NCBI GenBank assembly: GCA_903927755.1
Contig: CAIYOD010000062.1
Location: forward strand, 1 to 40,947
Length of the DNA: 40,947 nt
From: an uncultured Thermoleophilia bacterium
GTDB lineage: Bacteria > Actinomycetota > Thermoleophilia > UBA2241
Direction: 5' to 3'
Shown: positions 1 to 8,129 of the stretch, piece by piece
Layout: each line of letters begins with the position of its first letter
Position numbering within the stretch: position 1 is the first letter of the stretch
The notes under the pieces: model-generated
Databases searched by the model: none
What the model was told of the DNA's origin: nothing
Seen by the model: only the letters and a program-made list of their open reading frames with translations
Program-made: the position numbers and the translations under genes

Positions 1-2107
1 AGGCCGGCAGCGGCCGCGCGTGCGCCACGCCCGCGCGGTCGGTCACCAGCCGTGCCGCGCGAGTGCGGCCGAGCCGGTTCACCAGAGGCGCGACCGGCGC
101 GGCAAGGCCGGCCAGACGGCGGAAGTCGCCGATGCCCCGCGCCAGCAGGGGCACGCCCTCGCGCGCACGGAGCTCCGCCAGCCACTCGACCTTGAGCGCG
201 GCCATGTCCACGCCCGCGGGGCACTCGGTCTTGCACGCCTTGCAGGCGACGCAGGTGCCCAGCACGTCCCGGAACTCGCCCTCCCCGATGGCCGCCAGCG
301 GGACGGCGCCGCACACCACGCCCTGCAGCGCGTTGGCCCGCGCCCGCGTGGAGCGGGCCTCGTCGCGCGTCGCGGCGCCCGGCGGGCACATCGTGCCGGT
401 GAGCTTCTTGCACAGCCCGGCGCCGAAGCACTTCTCGACGGCCAGGCCGAAGCCGCCCTCGGCGGCGTAGGACAGGCGCGGCGTCCAGCCGTGATCGCCG
501 CGGTAGTCGGCGCCGAAGCGGAGCGACTCCGTCACCGGCGGACCGTCCACGACGACGCCGGGGTTGAGCAGCCGGCGCGGGTCGAAGACGTCTTTGACGG
601 CGACCATCGCCTCGTAGAGCCCACCGCCGAGGAGTTCGGGCAGGAACCAGCTGCGCGAGCGCCCGACGCCGTGCTCGCCCGAGATGGCGCCGTGGTAGGC
701 GGCGACGAGCCGGCCGGTGTCCGCCGCCAGCGACTCCATGGACGCGACGCCTCCGGCCGTCTTGAGGTCGAGCAGCGGCCGGATATGGAGACAGCCCGCG
801 GAGGCGTGGCCGGTGAAGCTGGCACGAGCGCCGTGCGCGGCCACCAGCTGCTGGAAGTCGGTGACGAAGTCGGCGAGCCGCTCGGGCGCCACGGCGGTGT
901 CTTCGACGAACGACGCCGGGCGTTCGGCCCCCGGCGCACCCATGAGGAGCGGCAAGGCGGCGCGACGCAGGGCCGCCGCCTCCGCCAGGTCCGCGGGAGC
1001 CTCGAACCAGGCCTCCTGCATGGCGCCGAGCTCGCCGGCGAGCGCGCGCAGGCGCGCGAGCCCGGCGAGCGCCTCTTCGTCGCTCCCTTGGTACTCGATG
1101 GTGAGCATCGCCGCGTCGTCGCCGGCGAGCAGCCCGGCCATCCGCCGAAAGGTCGCGACGGCAGGAGCGCGGCGTAGCGGCCCGAGGTCGAGGAACTCGA
1201 CCGCCGACGGCCCGGATCCGAGGATGACGACGTTCGCCTCGAGCGCGGCGCGCAAGGTGGCGAACGTGAATGCCGCGCCCACCCGCCGCGCGGGGCGCGG
1301 GTCGAGCAGCACCTCCAGCTCGGTGAAGAGCGCGAGCGTGCCCTCCGAGCCGGCCAGCAGCCGGCCGAGGTTGGGCTCGGGAACGAGCAGCTCCCTCAGG
1401 TTGTAGCCGGAGGTGCAGCGCCGCGTCCGCGGGAACCCGGAAGCGATGGAGCGACTGTACTGCTCGCGCACCCGCGCGAGCGCCGCCGCCAGCCTCTTCC
1501 CCTCCGGGCCGCCGGCTCCGGCCGCCAGCTCTCCGCCGGCGCACACGCCGAACGTCGCGGTCTCGCCGCCGGCGAGCACGGCCGAGATGCGCAGCACCTT
1601 GTCCTTGCTCTCGCCATACACGATCGAGCGGGAGCCGGACGAGTTGTTCCCGACCATGCCGGCGATCGTCGCCTGGTCGACGGTAGAGGTGTCCGGGCCG
1701 AACTCGAGGCCATACGGCGCCGCGGCCGCGTTGAGCGCCGCTTGCACCACACCGGGCTGGACGCGGGCCCGGCGACCGTCCTCGTCGATCTCGAGGATGC
1801 GGTCGAGCTTGAAGCAGTCGACCATGATGCCGGGCCCGATCGCCTGTCCGGCGAGACTGGAGGCGGCGCCGCGCGCGACGACCGGCAGGCCCGTCTGCGT
1901 GGAGACCGCCGCGACGGCGGTGAGGTCGTCCGGCGACGCCGCCACGACGACGACCTCCGGCACGATGCGGTAGCCGGACGCGTCCGTGGAGTAGAGCCAG
2001 CGCCGGAGCGGAGTCGTCAGGACCTCGCCGGCCACCGCGCCGCGCAGCGCGTGTGCGGCGGCGCGGCCTTCGGGCGAGAGCTCAGGGATACGGTGACGGG
2101 CGGCCAT
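1..2107 (-). CDS. FAD-linked oxidase with Fe-S domain, YdiJ type (partial, 3' end outside window)
   Basis: Flavin- and iron-sulfur-containing oxidase related to D-lactate/glycolate oxidases and to E. coli YdiJ (a 2-hydroxyacid dehydrogenase family); it would oxidise a 2-hydroxyacid and pass electrons to a membrane acceptor. I read about 702 codons from the ATG at 2107 to the window edge. The N-terminal part has a PCMH-type FAD-binding fold, with VVARGAASSLAGQA near residue 70. Towards the edge lie two cysteine groups: C560-x5-C-x7-CP, the YdiJ-like pattern, and a ferredoxin motif CxxCxxCxxxCP at C619, C622, C625 and C629. Full-length YdiJ relatives are about 1000 residues, so a C-terminal CCG-type Fe-S domain probably lies outside. 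The start is supported by a TATCCT hexamer 7 bases upstream, suggesting a leaderless mRNA. The family is clear; the substrate is not. Confidence 0.87.
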   Translation of the reverse strand, partial: MAARHRIPELSPEGRAAAHALRGAVAGEVLTTPLRRWLYSTDASGYRIVPEVVVVAASPDDLTAVAAVSTQTGLPVVARGAASSLAGQAIGPGIMVDCFKLDRILEIDEDGRRARVQPGVVQAALNAAAAPYGLEFGPDTSTVDQATIAGMVGNNSSGSRSIVYGESKDKVLRISAVLAGGETATFGVCAGGELAAGAGGPEGKRLAAALARVREQYSRSIASGFPRTRRCTSGYNLRELLVPEPNLGRLLAGSEGTLALFTELEVLLDPRPARRVGAAFTFATLRAALEANVVILGSGPSAVEFLDLGPLRRAPAVATFRRMAGLLAGDDAAMLTIEYQGSDEEALAGLARLRALAGELGAMQEAWFEAPADLAEAAALRRAALPLLMGAPGAERPASFVEDTAVAPERLADFVTDFQQLVAAHGARASFTGHASAGCLHIRPLLDLKTAGGVASMESLAADTGRLVAAYHGAISGEHGVGRSRSWFLPELLGGGLYEAMVAVKDVFDPRRLLNPGVVVDGPPVTESLRFGADYRGDHGWTPRLSYAAEGGFGLAVEKCFGAGLCKKLTGTMCPPGAATRDEARSTRARANALQGVVCGAVPLAAIGEGEFRDVLGTCVACKACKTECPAGVDMAALKVEWLAELRAREGVPLLARGIGDFRRLAGLAAPVAPLVNRLGRTRAARLVTDRAGVAHARPLPA

Positions 2108-2114
2108 GCCGCCT

Positions 2115-2120
2115 AGGATA
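2115..2120 (-). promoter_or_regulatory. -10 hexamer TATCCT, probable leaderless promoter of the FAD/Fe-S oxidase
   Basis: On the minus strand TATCCT ends 7 bases before the ATG at 2107. No convincing -35 or ribosome binding site is visible. It resembles the other start-proximal hexamers of this window, though the gap is 7 rather than 6. Confidence 0.4.
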
Positions 2121-2159
2121 TCGCCCCGCGAGGCGGAGCCGCCCGCGCGGGGCTCCGGA

Positions 2160-2879
2160 TCACAGCCCGCCCGGGCTGAAGGCGGGCATCCAGCGCGAGA
2201 GTTGCTGCAGGAGGCCGAACATCATGAGCACACCGAAGACGACGAGGAGCGCGCCGGCCGTCACCTGGATGCCGTGGTAGTGCCGTTTGACCCACCCGAG
2301 CCTGGCGCTGACCCAGTCGAAGGCGAACGCGGCGAGCACGAACGGCACCCCGAGGCCGATCGAGTAGACGAGGAGGAGCAGCGACCCCGACACGGCGCTC
2401 TGGCTGGTCGCGGCCATGGAGAGGATGGCGCCGAGTACGTAGCCCACGCACGGCGTCCAGCCGATGGCGAGAGCGGCGCCGGTGAGGAACGCACCGCCGG
2501 CGCCCGCCCGCTTCGGCGCGATCCTGAGCACCGGTTCCGGCAGTTTGATGACGCCGGCGACGACGAGGCCGCTGAACGCGATGAAGGCGCCGGCAGCGAT
2601 CATGAGCTCGTCACGGTACTCGATGAGGAGCCGGCCGATGCCTCCGGCGCCGGCTCCCATGAGCATGAAGACGACCGTGAAGCCGGCGACGAAGAGGAGC
2701 GACGTCCCCAGGAGGCGGCGCTGCTCGCGGCCCAGGTCCTCGACGCCGACGCCGGAGATGAAGGACAGGTAGACCGGGAGCAGCGGCAGCACGCAGGGCG
2801 AGACGAAGGAGAGAAGGCCGGCGGCGAACGCCAGGCCGATCCCCGTGAGGCTGAGCGACGTGATCTCGACGGCGATCAT
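2160..2879 (-). CDS. ccdA: Cytochrome c biogenesis protein CcdA (DsbD-family thiol-redox membrane protein)
   Basis: Integral membrane protein that carries reducing equivalents from cytoplasmic thioredoxin to extracytoplasmic thioredoxin-like partners for cytochrome c maturation or disulfide repair. Its 239 residues hold about six membrane segments. The two hallmark membrane cysteines are present: C29 in SFVSPCVLPLLP and C144 in GWTPCVGYVLG. Length and motifs are typical of stand-alone CcdA. It lies 42 bases downstream of the TlpA-like gene on the same strand, so the two are probably one operon in which CcdA re-reduces the thioredoxin partner. No other cytochrome c assembly genes (ResB, ResC) are in the window, so the recipient could be a general thiol-repair pathway instead. 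Confidence 0.93.
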   Translation of the reverse strand: MIAVEITSLSLTGIGLAFAAGLLSFVSPCVLPLLPVYLSFISGVGVEDLGREQRRLLGTSLLFVAGFTVVFMLMGAGAGGIGRLLIEYRDELMIAAGAFIAFSGLVVAGVIKLPEPVLRIAPKRAGAGGAFLTGAALAIGWTPCVGYVLGAILSMAATSQSAVSGSLLLLVYSIGLGVPFVLAAFAFDWVSARLGWVKRHYHGIQVTAGALLVVFGVLMMFGLLQQLSRWMPAFSPGGL

Positions 2880-2921
2880 CGGGGGCGGCGGCGCCGGGCC
2901 GTCAGCACGGAGCGGGGCGCG

Positions 2922-3413
2922 TCACTGCGCCTTGGCCAGAGAGGCGTTGAACTGGTCCAGCGTGGACGCGCCGACGAGGCGGTCGACCTCCTTGCCGTCG
3001 GCGTCGAAGAAGATCGTCGTGGGGTACGCGGTGATGCCGAATTCGGAGACCAGGCTGCCGTCGTCGAGGACCATGGGGTAGGTGAGGCCGTACTGCGTCA
3101 TGAAGTCCTCGGCAGCCTCCTGCGTGTCTTCGCAGGCGATGCCGACGACCTGGGCGCCGGGGTTCTCCTTGGCGAAGGTGCCGAGATCCGGAGCCTCGGC
3201 GTTGCAGGGCGGGCACCACGACCCGAACAGGTTGACCACCAGGGGCTTGCCGGCGTAGTCGGCGACCGCGAAGTCGCCCGGCGCGATGAGCTGCCCCTCG
3301 TAGTTCGAGGCCGACGCGGTCCCCCCGGACGAGCCGCGCGACATGACCACCAGTACGGCAGCGACCGCCACCACGGCGATGATGACGACGATCCCGAGCG
3401 TCTTGGTCTTCAT
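2922..3413 (-). CDS. TlpA/ResA-family membrane-anchored thiol-disulfide oxidoreductase
   Basis: Extracytoplasmic thioredoxin-like protein of 163 residues. Residues 5-24 form a single hydrophobic anchor, followed by a Gly/Ser linker and a TlpA-type domain. The active site is WCPPC (C67, C70), and the cis-proline loop reads ITAYPTT. A third cysteine in VGIACED may have a regulatory or structural role. ResA/TlpA proteins reduce apocytochrome c or other exported cysteine proteins and are recharged by CcdA, whose gene follows directly. The upstream region is shared with the divergent FmdB-type gene and contains a CsoR-like palindrome about 105 bases from this start. The ATG at 3413 is placed just before the hydrophobic anchor; the longer frame upstream has no membrane-protein character and is rejected. 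Confidence 0.92.
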   Translation of the reverse strand: MKTKTLGIVVIIAVVAVAAVLVVMSRGSSGGTASASNYEGQLIAPGDFAVADYAGKPLVVNLFGSWCPPCNAEAPDLGTFAKENPGAQVVGIACEDTQEAAEDFMTQYGLTYPMVLDDGSLVSEFGITAYPTTIFFDADGKEVDRLVGASTLDQFNASLAKAQ

Positions 3414-3490
3414 GCTGTCCCCTTCTCGTGCGACGGGCGCCCGCGGCAGCGCGCCGTGTCATCATTCAGTTTACTCTGCCCTTGAGGTGT

Positions 3491-3518
3491 TTGCGCGGCG
3501 GCAGGTCTCGCGTATAAT
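3491..3518 (+). promoter_or_regulatory. Sigma-70-type promoter of the FmdB zinc-ribbon gene
   Basis: A perfect TATAAT sits at 3513-3518, with TTGCGC at 3491-3496 and a 16-base spacer. It is the only consensus -10 I found in this GC-rich window. Predicted transcription starts near 3525, inside the palindrome at 3517-3532, leaving a leader of about 34 bases with a GGAGGG ribosome binding site before the ATG at 3559. Confidence 0.7.
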
Positions 3519-3532
3519 ACCCCCTAGGGTAT
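3517..3532. promoter_or_regulatory. Palindrome ATACCCCCTAGGGTAT, CsoR/CstR-like operator candidate
   Basis: Arms ATACCC and GGGTAT flank a 4-base centre (CCTA). The site overlaps the last bases of the TATAAT box and covers the predicted transcription start of the FmdB gene. Arms of this kind around a short centre are known for CsoR/RcnR/CstR-family repressors, which sense copper or reactive sulfur. No gene for such a repressor is in the window, so the assignment rests only on the site. The divergent TlpA-CcdA pair could share the control. Confidence 0.5.
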
Positions 3533-3558
3533 GTTGTCCACCACCGCGATGGAGGGTC

Positions 3559-3759
3559 ATGGCGTCTTACGATCTAGTCTGTGACGAGTGCGGGCACGAC
3601 TTCGAGGTGTTCCGCCAGGGATTCCTGAAGGACGAGGACCGCGTGTGCCCGGACTGCGGCAGCAGCGAAGTCCGGCAGAAGTTCTCCAGCTTCCTCAGCA
3701 GCATCGGCGGCAGCTCGAGCGGCGGGTGCGCCCCGTCCGGCGGCAGCCCCTTCGGCTGA
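3559..3759 (+). CDS. FmdB-family zinc-ribbon protein
   Basis: Small protein of 66 residues opening with a treble-clef zinc ribbon: CDECG near residue 8 and CPDCG near residue 29, each a C-x2-C pair. The tail is rich in Gly, Ser and Cys, as is usual for FmdB-like regulators. FmdB is named after a putative regulator of formamidase/formylmethanofuran genes, but most relatives have no known job. The ATG at 3559 is chosen because it follows a GGAGGG site at a good distance and begins the conserved domain. It has a strong promoter with a metal- or sulfur-sensor-like palindrome upstream and is divergent from the TlpA-CcdA pair, hinting at a link to thiol or metal stress. Confidence 0.85.
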   Translation: MASYDLVCDECGHDFEVFRQGFLKDEDRVCPDCGSSEVRQKFSSFLSSIGGSSSGGCAPSGGSPFG

Positions 3760-3989
3760 GGCTGAACCTAGCGGCGCGGTCGCGCCGCACAGACCACCGC
3801 AGTCGAGTCGGCAACGGCTCTCGAAGCGCCCGGCGGCCCTTCCGGCCTCCGGGCGCTTCGTGCATGTGGGGGTCCGCCGTACGGCGGTCGCCGTACTCGG
3901 ACCGGCGCGTTAGACTCGGGAACATCGACGGCGCACGCGACGGGCATCGCGCGCGGCTTCAGCAATGTCAGCGACGAAGGGGGCTTACT

Positions 3990-6350
3990 GTGCGGAGAAT
4001 CCTGCTGGGAGTGGCGCTTGGAGCGTTGCTCACGATCCTGGTGGCAGCGCCGGCCGGCGCCGTGCCCGCCAACGAGATCCTGATCGCGAAGAACCTGCAG
4101 CGGCTCGGCATCGTCCCGAGCTACGCGACGCCTGGCATGGCCCGCGCCGCCGCGCGCGCGCTCGCGGCGAAGGGGCCCGAGTACCCGGTCAAGCCGGCCG
4201 CGGGCAAGGCGTCCCAGAGCAAGGCGCTGGGCCGCTACCTCTCGGCCCGCGTGGTCACGGGCAAGGCCGCCGGCACGTACGCGACCAACGCACTGGTGCT
4301 GCTCATCGAGTTCGGGACCGACCCATGGCCCGACGGCGACTCCACCGACCACTACATGGACGGCCCGCTGGCCGGTCGAATCCCGCCGCCGGCGCACGAC
4401 GACAACGCCACCTTCTGGCCGGGCGACTTCACCCCCATGCACTACCAGCAGATGCTCTTCGGCAACTCCTTCCCGATCTACGGCGCCCGTGCCACGACGG
4501 ACAAGAGCAAGTCGACCTCGGCCGCCAAGGTGCCGTACGTCTCGACGCTCCGCGGCACCAGCGACGACACGATGCGCAACTACTACCTCGAGCAGTCGCA
4601 CGGCACGTACACGGTGCAGGGCGACATCAAGGACTGGGTCACGCTCGACGTGCCCGAGTCCTACTACGGCGCCGACAGCAACCCGTGGAACTCCATCGAC
4701 GACCTCACCGGCCCCGTCTGGCGGGTCGCGCGGGACGCCATCGCCAGGTTCGCCGCCAACAACCCCGACTTCGACTGGGCGCAGTACGACCAGGAGAACC
4801 CGTGGGGCATCACCGGCTCTGACTTCAACCAGCCGGACGGCTACCTCGACCACCTGATCCTCATCCACGCCGGCAGCGACCAGTCCGCCGGCGGCGGCGC
4901 CCAGGAGTCCGACGCCATCTGGGCGCACTCCTGGGGCATCTACGAGAACTACAGCGGCGGCCCCGGCGACGGCCCCGGCATGATGATCCCTGGCACCGAC
5001 GGCCAGGGCCCGCAGGGTCTCGGCATCTGGGCCTACAACTACACCATCAACCCCGAGGACGGCGACGTGGGCGTGTTCTGCCACGAGTTCGGCCACGACC
5101 TCGGCCTGCCGGACGAGTACGACTACTCCAGCACCACCGGCGACGCCAGCAGCGGCTTCTGGACCATCATGGCCAGCGGCTCGTGGCTCGGCCGCGACTG
5201 GGGCATCGGCACCAAGCCGGCGGCGATGAACGTGTGGGACAAGAGCGCCCTCGGCTTCATCCAGCCCAAGGTCGTCAAGCGCGGCCGCACCGCCACCATC
5301 AAGCTGCAGGCCGCGGCCGTGGGCAAGTCCAACGCCACCGGCGTGAAGATCGAGCTGCCCAAGGCCACGCACACGACCAAGCTCAGCGGCAAGGACGGCA
5401 AGCTGGAGTGGTACTCCACCATGGGCAACGACGTGGATGTCGCTCTCCAGACCAAAGAGCCGGTCTCCGTCGGCCCGAACACCGACCTCACCTTCCGCAC
5501 CTGGTACGACATCGAGCAGGACTACGACTACGGCTTCGTCGAGGTGTCCGCCGACGGCGGCGACAGCTGGCAGACGGTCAAGGAGTACACCGGCTCCGAC
5601 ATGGACCACTGGGCCGACACCGTGACCGTCGACCTGTCCGCCTATGAGGGCAAGGACGTCCTCATCCGCTTCGAGTACATGACCGACAGCGGCGTGGCCC
5701 TCAAGGGCTGGGAAGTCACCGACATCGCCGTCGAGAACATCGTCCTTCCCGCCTCGGCGTTCGACACCGACGGCTGGATCCGTGTGGACGGCCAGTGGCA
5801 GCAGAAGACCGACCGCTACTACATGGCCGAGTACCGCACCTATGACGGCTTCGACGAGAGCCTCAAGAACTGCTATCAGTGGAACGCCGGCTACGTGAGC
5901 TGGGTCGACTGGTTCAGCTACAACCGCGGTCTGCACCTCATCTACCGCGACACGTTCTACGAGGACAACGACGTCGCCTCTCACATCGGCGTCGGCGGCT
6001 GGATGGTCGTCGACTCCCACCCCAAGGTCGACAGCGTCGCGTACAGCGACGGCGCGACCGGCTATGTGGGCTACTGGCGGCCACGCATCCAGGTGCGCGA
6101 CGCGTCGTTCAGCCTGAAGACGACCAAGACGCAGAGCATCTACTTCACCGACTATGACCGGGGCTGGGGCGTCGACGAGAACGTCGCTCCCGGCAAGGCC
6201 GCGCAGCCGAAGTTCAACGACGCGAAGACGTACTGGTATGCAGAGGCCCCTGAGGCCGGGGTGAAGATCCCGAAGAACCTGGGCGTGCGTATCAACGTCA
6301 AGTCGATGGGCTCCGACCTCATGACCATCTGGGTCGACAACGTGAAGTGA
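3990..6350 (+). CDS. Secreted M6-family metalloprotease (immune inhibitor A-like)
   Basis: Exported zinc endopeptidase of 786 residues. The GTG at 3990, after a GAAGGGGG ribosome binding site, gives a clean signal peptide (residues 1-22, cleavage after APAGA). The catalytic site is HEFGH at residues 365-369, followed by DLGLPDEYD and a Met-turn-like WTIMASGSW about 25 residues later, as in InhA/PrtV peptidases. The C-terminal third carries beta-rich, Asp/Tyr-rich modules (FVEVSADGGDSWQTV and similar), matching the MAM-like and accessory domains of InhA. No cell-wall sorting signal or C-terminal membrane segment is visible, so the product is probably released. Such enzymes degrade extracellular protein; a virulence role is known only for some relatives. 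A strong hairpin terminator follows the gene. Confidence 0.9.
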   Translation: MRRILLGVALGALLTILVAAPAGAVPANEILIAKNLQRLGIVPSYATPGMARAAARALAAKGPEYPVKPAAGKASQSKALGRYLSARVVTGKAAGTYATNALVLLIEFGTDPWPDGDSTDHYMDGPLAGRIPPPAHDDNATFWPGDFTPMHYQQMLFGNSFPIYGARATTDKSKSTSAAKVPYVSTLRGTSDDTMRNYYLEQSHGTYTVQGDIKDWVTLDVPESYYGADSNPWNSIDDLTGPVWRVARDAIARFAANNPDFDWAQYDQENPWGITGSDFNQPDGYLDHLILIHAGSDQSAGGGAQESDAIWAHSWGIYENYSGGPGDGPGMMIPGTDGQGPQGLGIWAYNYTINPEDGDVGVFCHEFGHDLGLPDEYDYSSTTGDASSGFWTIMASGSWLGRDWGIGTKPAAMNVWDKSALGFIQPKVVKRGRTATIKLQAAAVGKSNATGVKIELPKATHTTKLSGKDGKLEWYSTMGNDVDVALQTKEPVSVGPNTDLTFRTWYDIEQDYDYGFVEVSADGGDSWQTVKEYTGSDMDHWADTVTVDLSAYEGKDVLIRFEYMTDSGVALKGWEVTDIAVENIVLPASAFDTDGWIRVDGQWQQKTDRYYMAEYRTYDGFDESLKNCYQWNAGYVSWVDWFSYNRGLHLIYRDTFYEDNDVASHIGVGGWMVVDSHPKVDSVAYSDGATGYVGYWRPRIQVRDASFSLKTTKTQSIYFTDYDRGWGVDENVAPGKAAQPKFNDAKTYWYAEAPEAGVKIPKNLGVRINVKSMGSDLMTIWVDNVK

Positions 6351-6381
6351 CCCGGCGCCTCACGGCGACGTGAAGGCAGAG

Positions 6382-6427
6382 GGGGCGGGGCGGCCGGGAG
6401 ACTTCCAGCCGCCCCGCCCCTTTCTCT
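6382..6427 (+). terminator. Intrinsic terminator after the M6 protease gene
   Basis: Perfect 13-bp inverted repeat GGGGCGGGGCGGC (6382-6394) / GCCGCCCCGCCCC (6408-6420) with a 13-base loop, followed by TTTCTCTTCT. It begins 31 bases after the stop codon and ends about a dozen bases before the galE -10 element, so it insulates galE from read-through. Confidence 0.85.
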
Positions 6428-6438
6428 TCTCCGGCTGG

Positions 6439-6444
6439 TAGCAT
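6439..6444 (+). promoter_or_regulatory. -10 hexamer TAGCAT, leaderless promoter of galE
   Basis: TAGCAT followed by exactly six bases (CGCCCC) and then the ATG of galE at 6451. There is no ribosome binding site. The layout implies transcription starts at or next to the A of the ATG. It is the same geometry as at 10494, 29085, 36899 and 40790. Confidence 0.55.
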
Positions 6445-6450
6445 CGCCCC

Positions 6451-7425
6451 ATGCGCGTCCTCGTCACAGGCGGAGCCGGCTACATCGGCAGCGTCATCGT
6501 CGCGCGCCTCACGGCGCGCGGCCACGACGTCGTCGTCTACGACGACCTGTCGCGCGGGCACGCCGCTGCGGTCCCCGCGAGCGTACCCCTCGTCCGCGGG
6601 GACGTGCGCGACACCACCGCCGTGCGCGCCGCCCTCGTCGAGGGCGGCTGTGAGGCGGTCGTCCACATGGCGGCGCTCGCCGAGGTCGCCGAATCGGTGG
6701 CCGAGCCGGACCGCTACTTCAGCGTCAACGTGGACGGGACGGCGGCCGTCGTCGAGGCGGCCGCGGCCGCCGGGGCCGGCCGCCTCGTGTTCAGCTCCAC
6801 GGCCGCCGTCTACGGGGCGCCCGAACGCACGCCGATCGACGAGCGCGACACGATGGCGCCGGCCAACCCCTACGGCGAGACGAAGCTGGCCGGGGAGCGC
6901 CTGCTCCGGCAGGCGCGATCGCGCGGCGCGCTCGCCGCCACCGCCCTGCGCTACTTCAACGCCAGCGGCGCCCACGGCGCCTGCGGAGAGGACCACGACC
7001 CCGAAACGCACCTCATCCCGCTGGCGCTGCGCGCCGCCCGCGACGGCCTGCCGATCCGCGTGTTCGGCGATGACTACCCCACGCCGGACGGCACCTGCGT
7101 GCGCGACTACGTGCACGTCGCCGATCTCGCGGACGCGCACATCGCCGCACTCGAGGCCCTGCCGGGCGTCCAGGGCTCGTTCAACCTGGGGACGGGGACG
7201 GGCGATTCGGTGCAGGCGGTGCTCGACGCCGTCGAGGCCGTCACCGGCCTCCGCCTGCTGCGGGAGACGGCGGCGCGTCGGGCGGGCGACCCGCCGGTCC
7301 TGGTCGCGAGCAACTGGCGGGCGGCGGCTGAGCTTGGGTGGCGTCCGCGAAGAAGCCTCACGGACGCCGTGGCCGACGCATGGGCGTGGATGCGCGAGCA
7401 CCCGGACGGGTACACGGAGCGCTGA
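6451..7425 (+). CDS. galE: UDP-glucose 4-epimerase (extended SDR family)
   Basis: Interconverts UDP-glucose and UDP-galactose to feed surface polysaccharide synthesis or galactose use. The 324 residues match the family length. Visible features are the Rossmann motif TGGAGYIG at residues 6-13, SSTAAVYG near 115-122, and the catalytic YxxxK at Y141 and K145 (YGETK). ALRYFNASGA and DYPTPDGTCVRDYVHVADLA are GalE signatures that distinguish it from other sugar dehydratases. It stands alone between the M6 protease terminator and the convergent Rrf2 gene, and appears leaderless. Some relatives act on UDP-N-acetylhexosamines; the sequence alone does not settle that. A role in the glycans modified by the MBOAT-SGNH genes downstream is possible but unproven. 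Confidence 0.93.
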   Translation: MRVLVTGGAGYIGSVIVARLTARGHDVVVYDDLSRGHAAAVPASVPLVRGDVRDTTAVRAALVEGGCEAVVHMAALAEVAESVAEPDRYFSVNVDGTAAVVEAAAAAGAGRLVFSSTAAVYGAPERTPIDERDTMAPANPYGETKLAGERLLRQARSRGALAATALRYFNASGAHGACGEDHDPETHLIPLALRAARDGLPIRVFGDDYPTPDGTCVRDYVHVADLADAHIAALEALPGVQGSFNLGTGTGDSVQAVLDAVEAVTGLRLLRETAARRAGDPPVLVASNWRAAAELGWRPRRSLTDAVADAWAWMREHPDGYTER

Positions 7426-7468
7426 GGAAGAGCGGGGGGAGCCGGCGGAAGCCGGCGTCAGGCCGTCG

Positions 7469-7891
7469 TCAGCCGACGGCCGCCGGCTCGGGGGCCAGCG
7501 ACTCGAGGGTGATGGAGCCGAGCACGTCCATGAGCTGGCTCTGGGCGCGCAGCCAAGCCTCGTGCACCGAGCACGACGCGCTGCGCGCGCAGTCCTCGGG
7601 GCTCAGTACGCACTGATTGACGGAGATCGGGCCGTCCACGGCCTCGATGACCTGCTGCATCGTGATCTCCGCGGCCGGACGCGCCAGCGCGAAGCCGCCG
7701 TGCGCGCCGCGCTGCGACACGGTGAGGCCCGCACGCACCAGGCTCTGCAGGATCTTCGCCAGGAAGCTCTCGGGGATGTCCTGCGCCTCGCCGATCTCGT
7801 GCAGCGACGAGACGTGCCCCTCGGGATAGCGCGCGAGATACGACATCGCCCTGACGGCGTACTCGGCGCCACGTGTGAGTTGAAGTCCCAT
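7469..7891 (-). CDS. Rrf2-family transcriptional regulator with Fe-S cysteine triad
   Basis: Winged-helix regulator of 140 residues. The start at 7891 (MGLQLTRGAEYAVRAM) is typical of IscR/NsrR relatives; longer frames upstream are rejected. The recognition region ESFLAKILQSLVRAGLTVSQRGAHGGFALARP is characteristic of Rrf2 proteins. Three cysteines C94, C101 and C107 (C-x6-C-x5-C) sit where IscR and NsrR bind a [2Fe-2S] or [4Fe-4S] cluster, so this protein probably senses iron-sulfur status, nitric oxide or redox change. No isc/suf operon is adjacent, so it is not clearly IscR. It diverges from the TPR gene; the 238-base gap holds a candidate promoter and an 11-bp-spaced direct repeat, and autoregulation would be usual for the family. 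Confidence 0.9.
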   Translation of the reverse strand: MGLQLTRGAEYAVRAMSYLARYPEGHVSSLHEIGEAQDIPESFLAKILQSLVRAGLTVSQRGAHGGFALARPAAEITMQQVIEAVDGPISVNQCVLSPEDCARSASCSVHEAWLRAQSQLMDVLGSITLESLAPEPAAVG

Positions 7892-7940
7892 AGCCACTCG
7901 CCTTCGGTCGGAGACCGGACAGAAAGGGTCTGGTTGGGAC

Positions 7941-7968
7941 TGTATCCTCGCGACGGGGCTCAGGTCAA
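7941..7968 (-). promoter_or_regulatory. Candidate promoter of the Rrf2 gene
   Basis: On the minus strand TTGACC (7968-7963) and GATACA (7946-7941) are separated by 16 bases, about 50 bases before the ATG at 7891. The -35 is good and the -10 poor. Confidence 0.35.
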
Positions 7969-7984
7969 CCGGACGCCGTCCCAT

Positions 7985-8002
7985 GTTAAGCGCCGGTTAA
8001 GC
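7985..8002. repeat. Direct repeat GTTAAGC-GCCG-GTTAAGC (11-bp period)
   Basis: Two identical heptamers, one helical turn apart, lie in the intergenic region between the divergent Rrf2 and TPR genes. Tandem 7-bp half-sites with a 4-bp spacer are the known architecture for OmpR/PhoB-family response regulators (for example actinomycete PhoP boxes). The heptamer differs from the PhoP consensus, so the binder is unknown. Confidence 0.4.
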
Positions 8003-8129
8003 TTTGGAGAGAGCCGCCGTCACCCCTGCCGATAGTGGCGGTTTGCGGGAAAAACCCCGGTCGCGAGCAGCCCGGGGCGATGCTATCCTGCTGGAGCGCC
8101 TCGAGCGCCCCTCGCACGGAAGGACCAGC

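Noticed and set aside
20..1177. Long open frame on the plus strand opposite the FAD/Fe-S oxidase
   Set aside because: Arg/Ala/Gly/His-rich sequence with no fold; the minus strand reads a clear oxidase with ferredoxin cysteines. Similar shadows occur at 2106-3485 (+), 3768-6020 (-), 11029-12468 (+), 17846-19588 (+), 26134-27447 (-) and 31179-32543 (+), all caused by GC-rich third positions.
8055..8077. Hairpin CCCCGG/CCGGGG upstream of the TPR gene as a terminator or riboswitch stem
   Set aside because: Six-bp stem with an 11-base loop, no U-run and no gene ending before it; such hairpins are frequent in this base composition.
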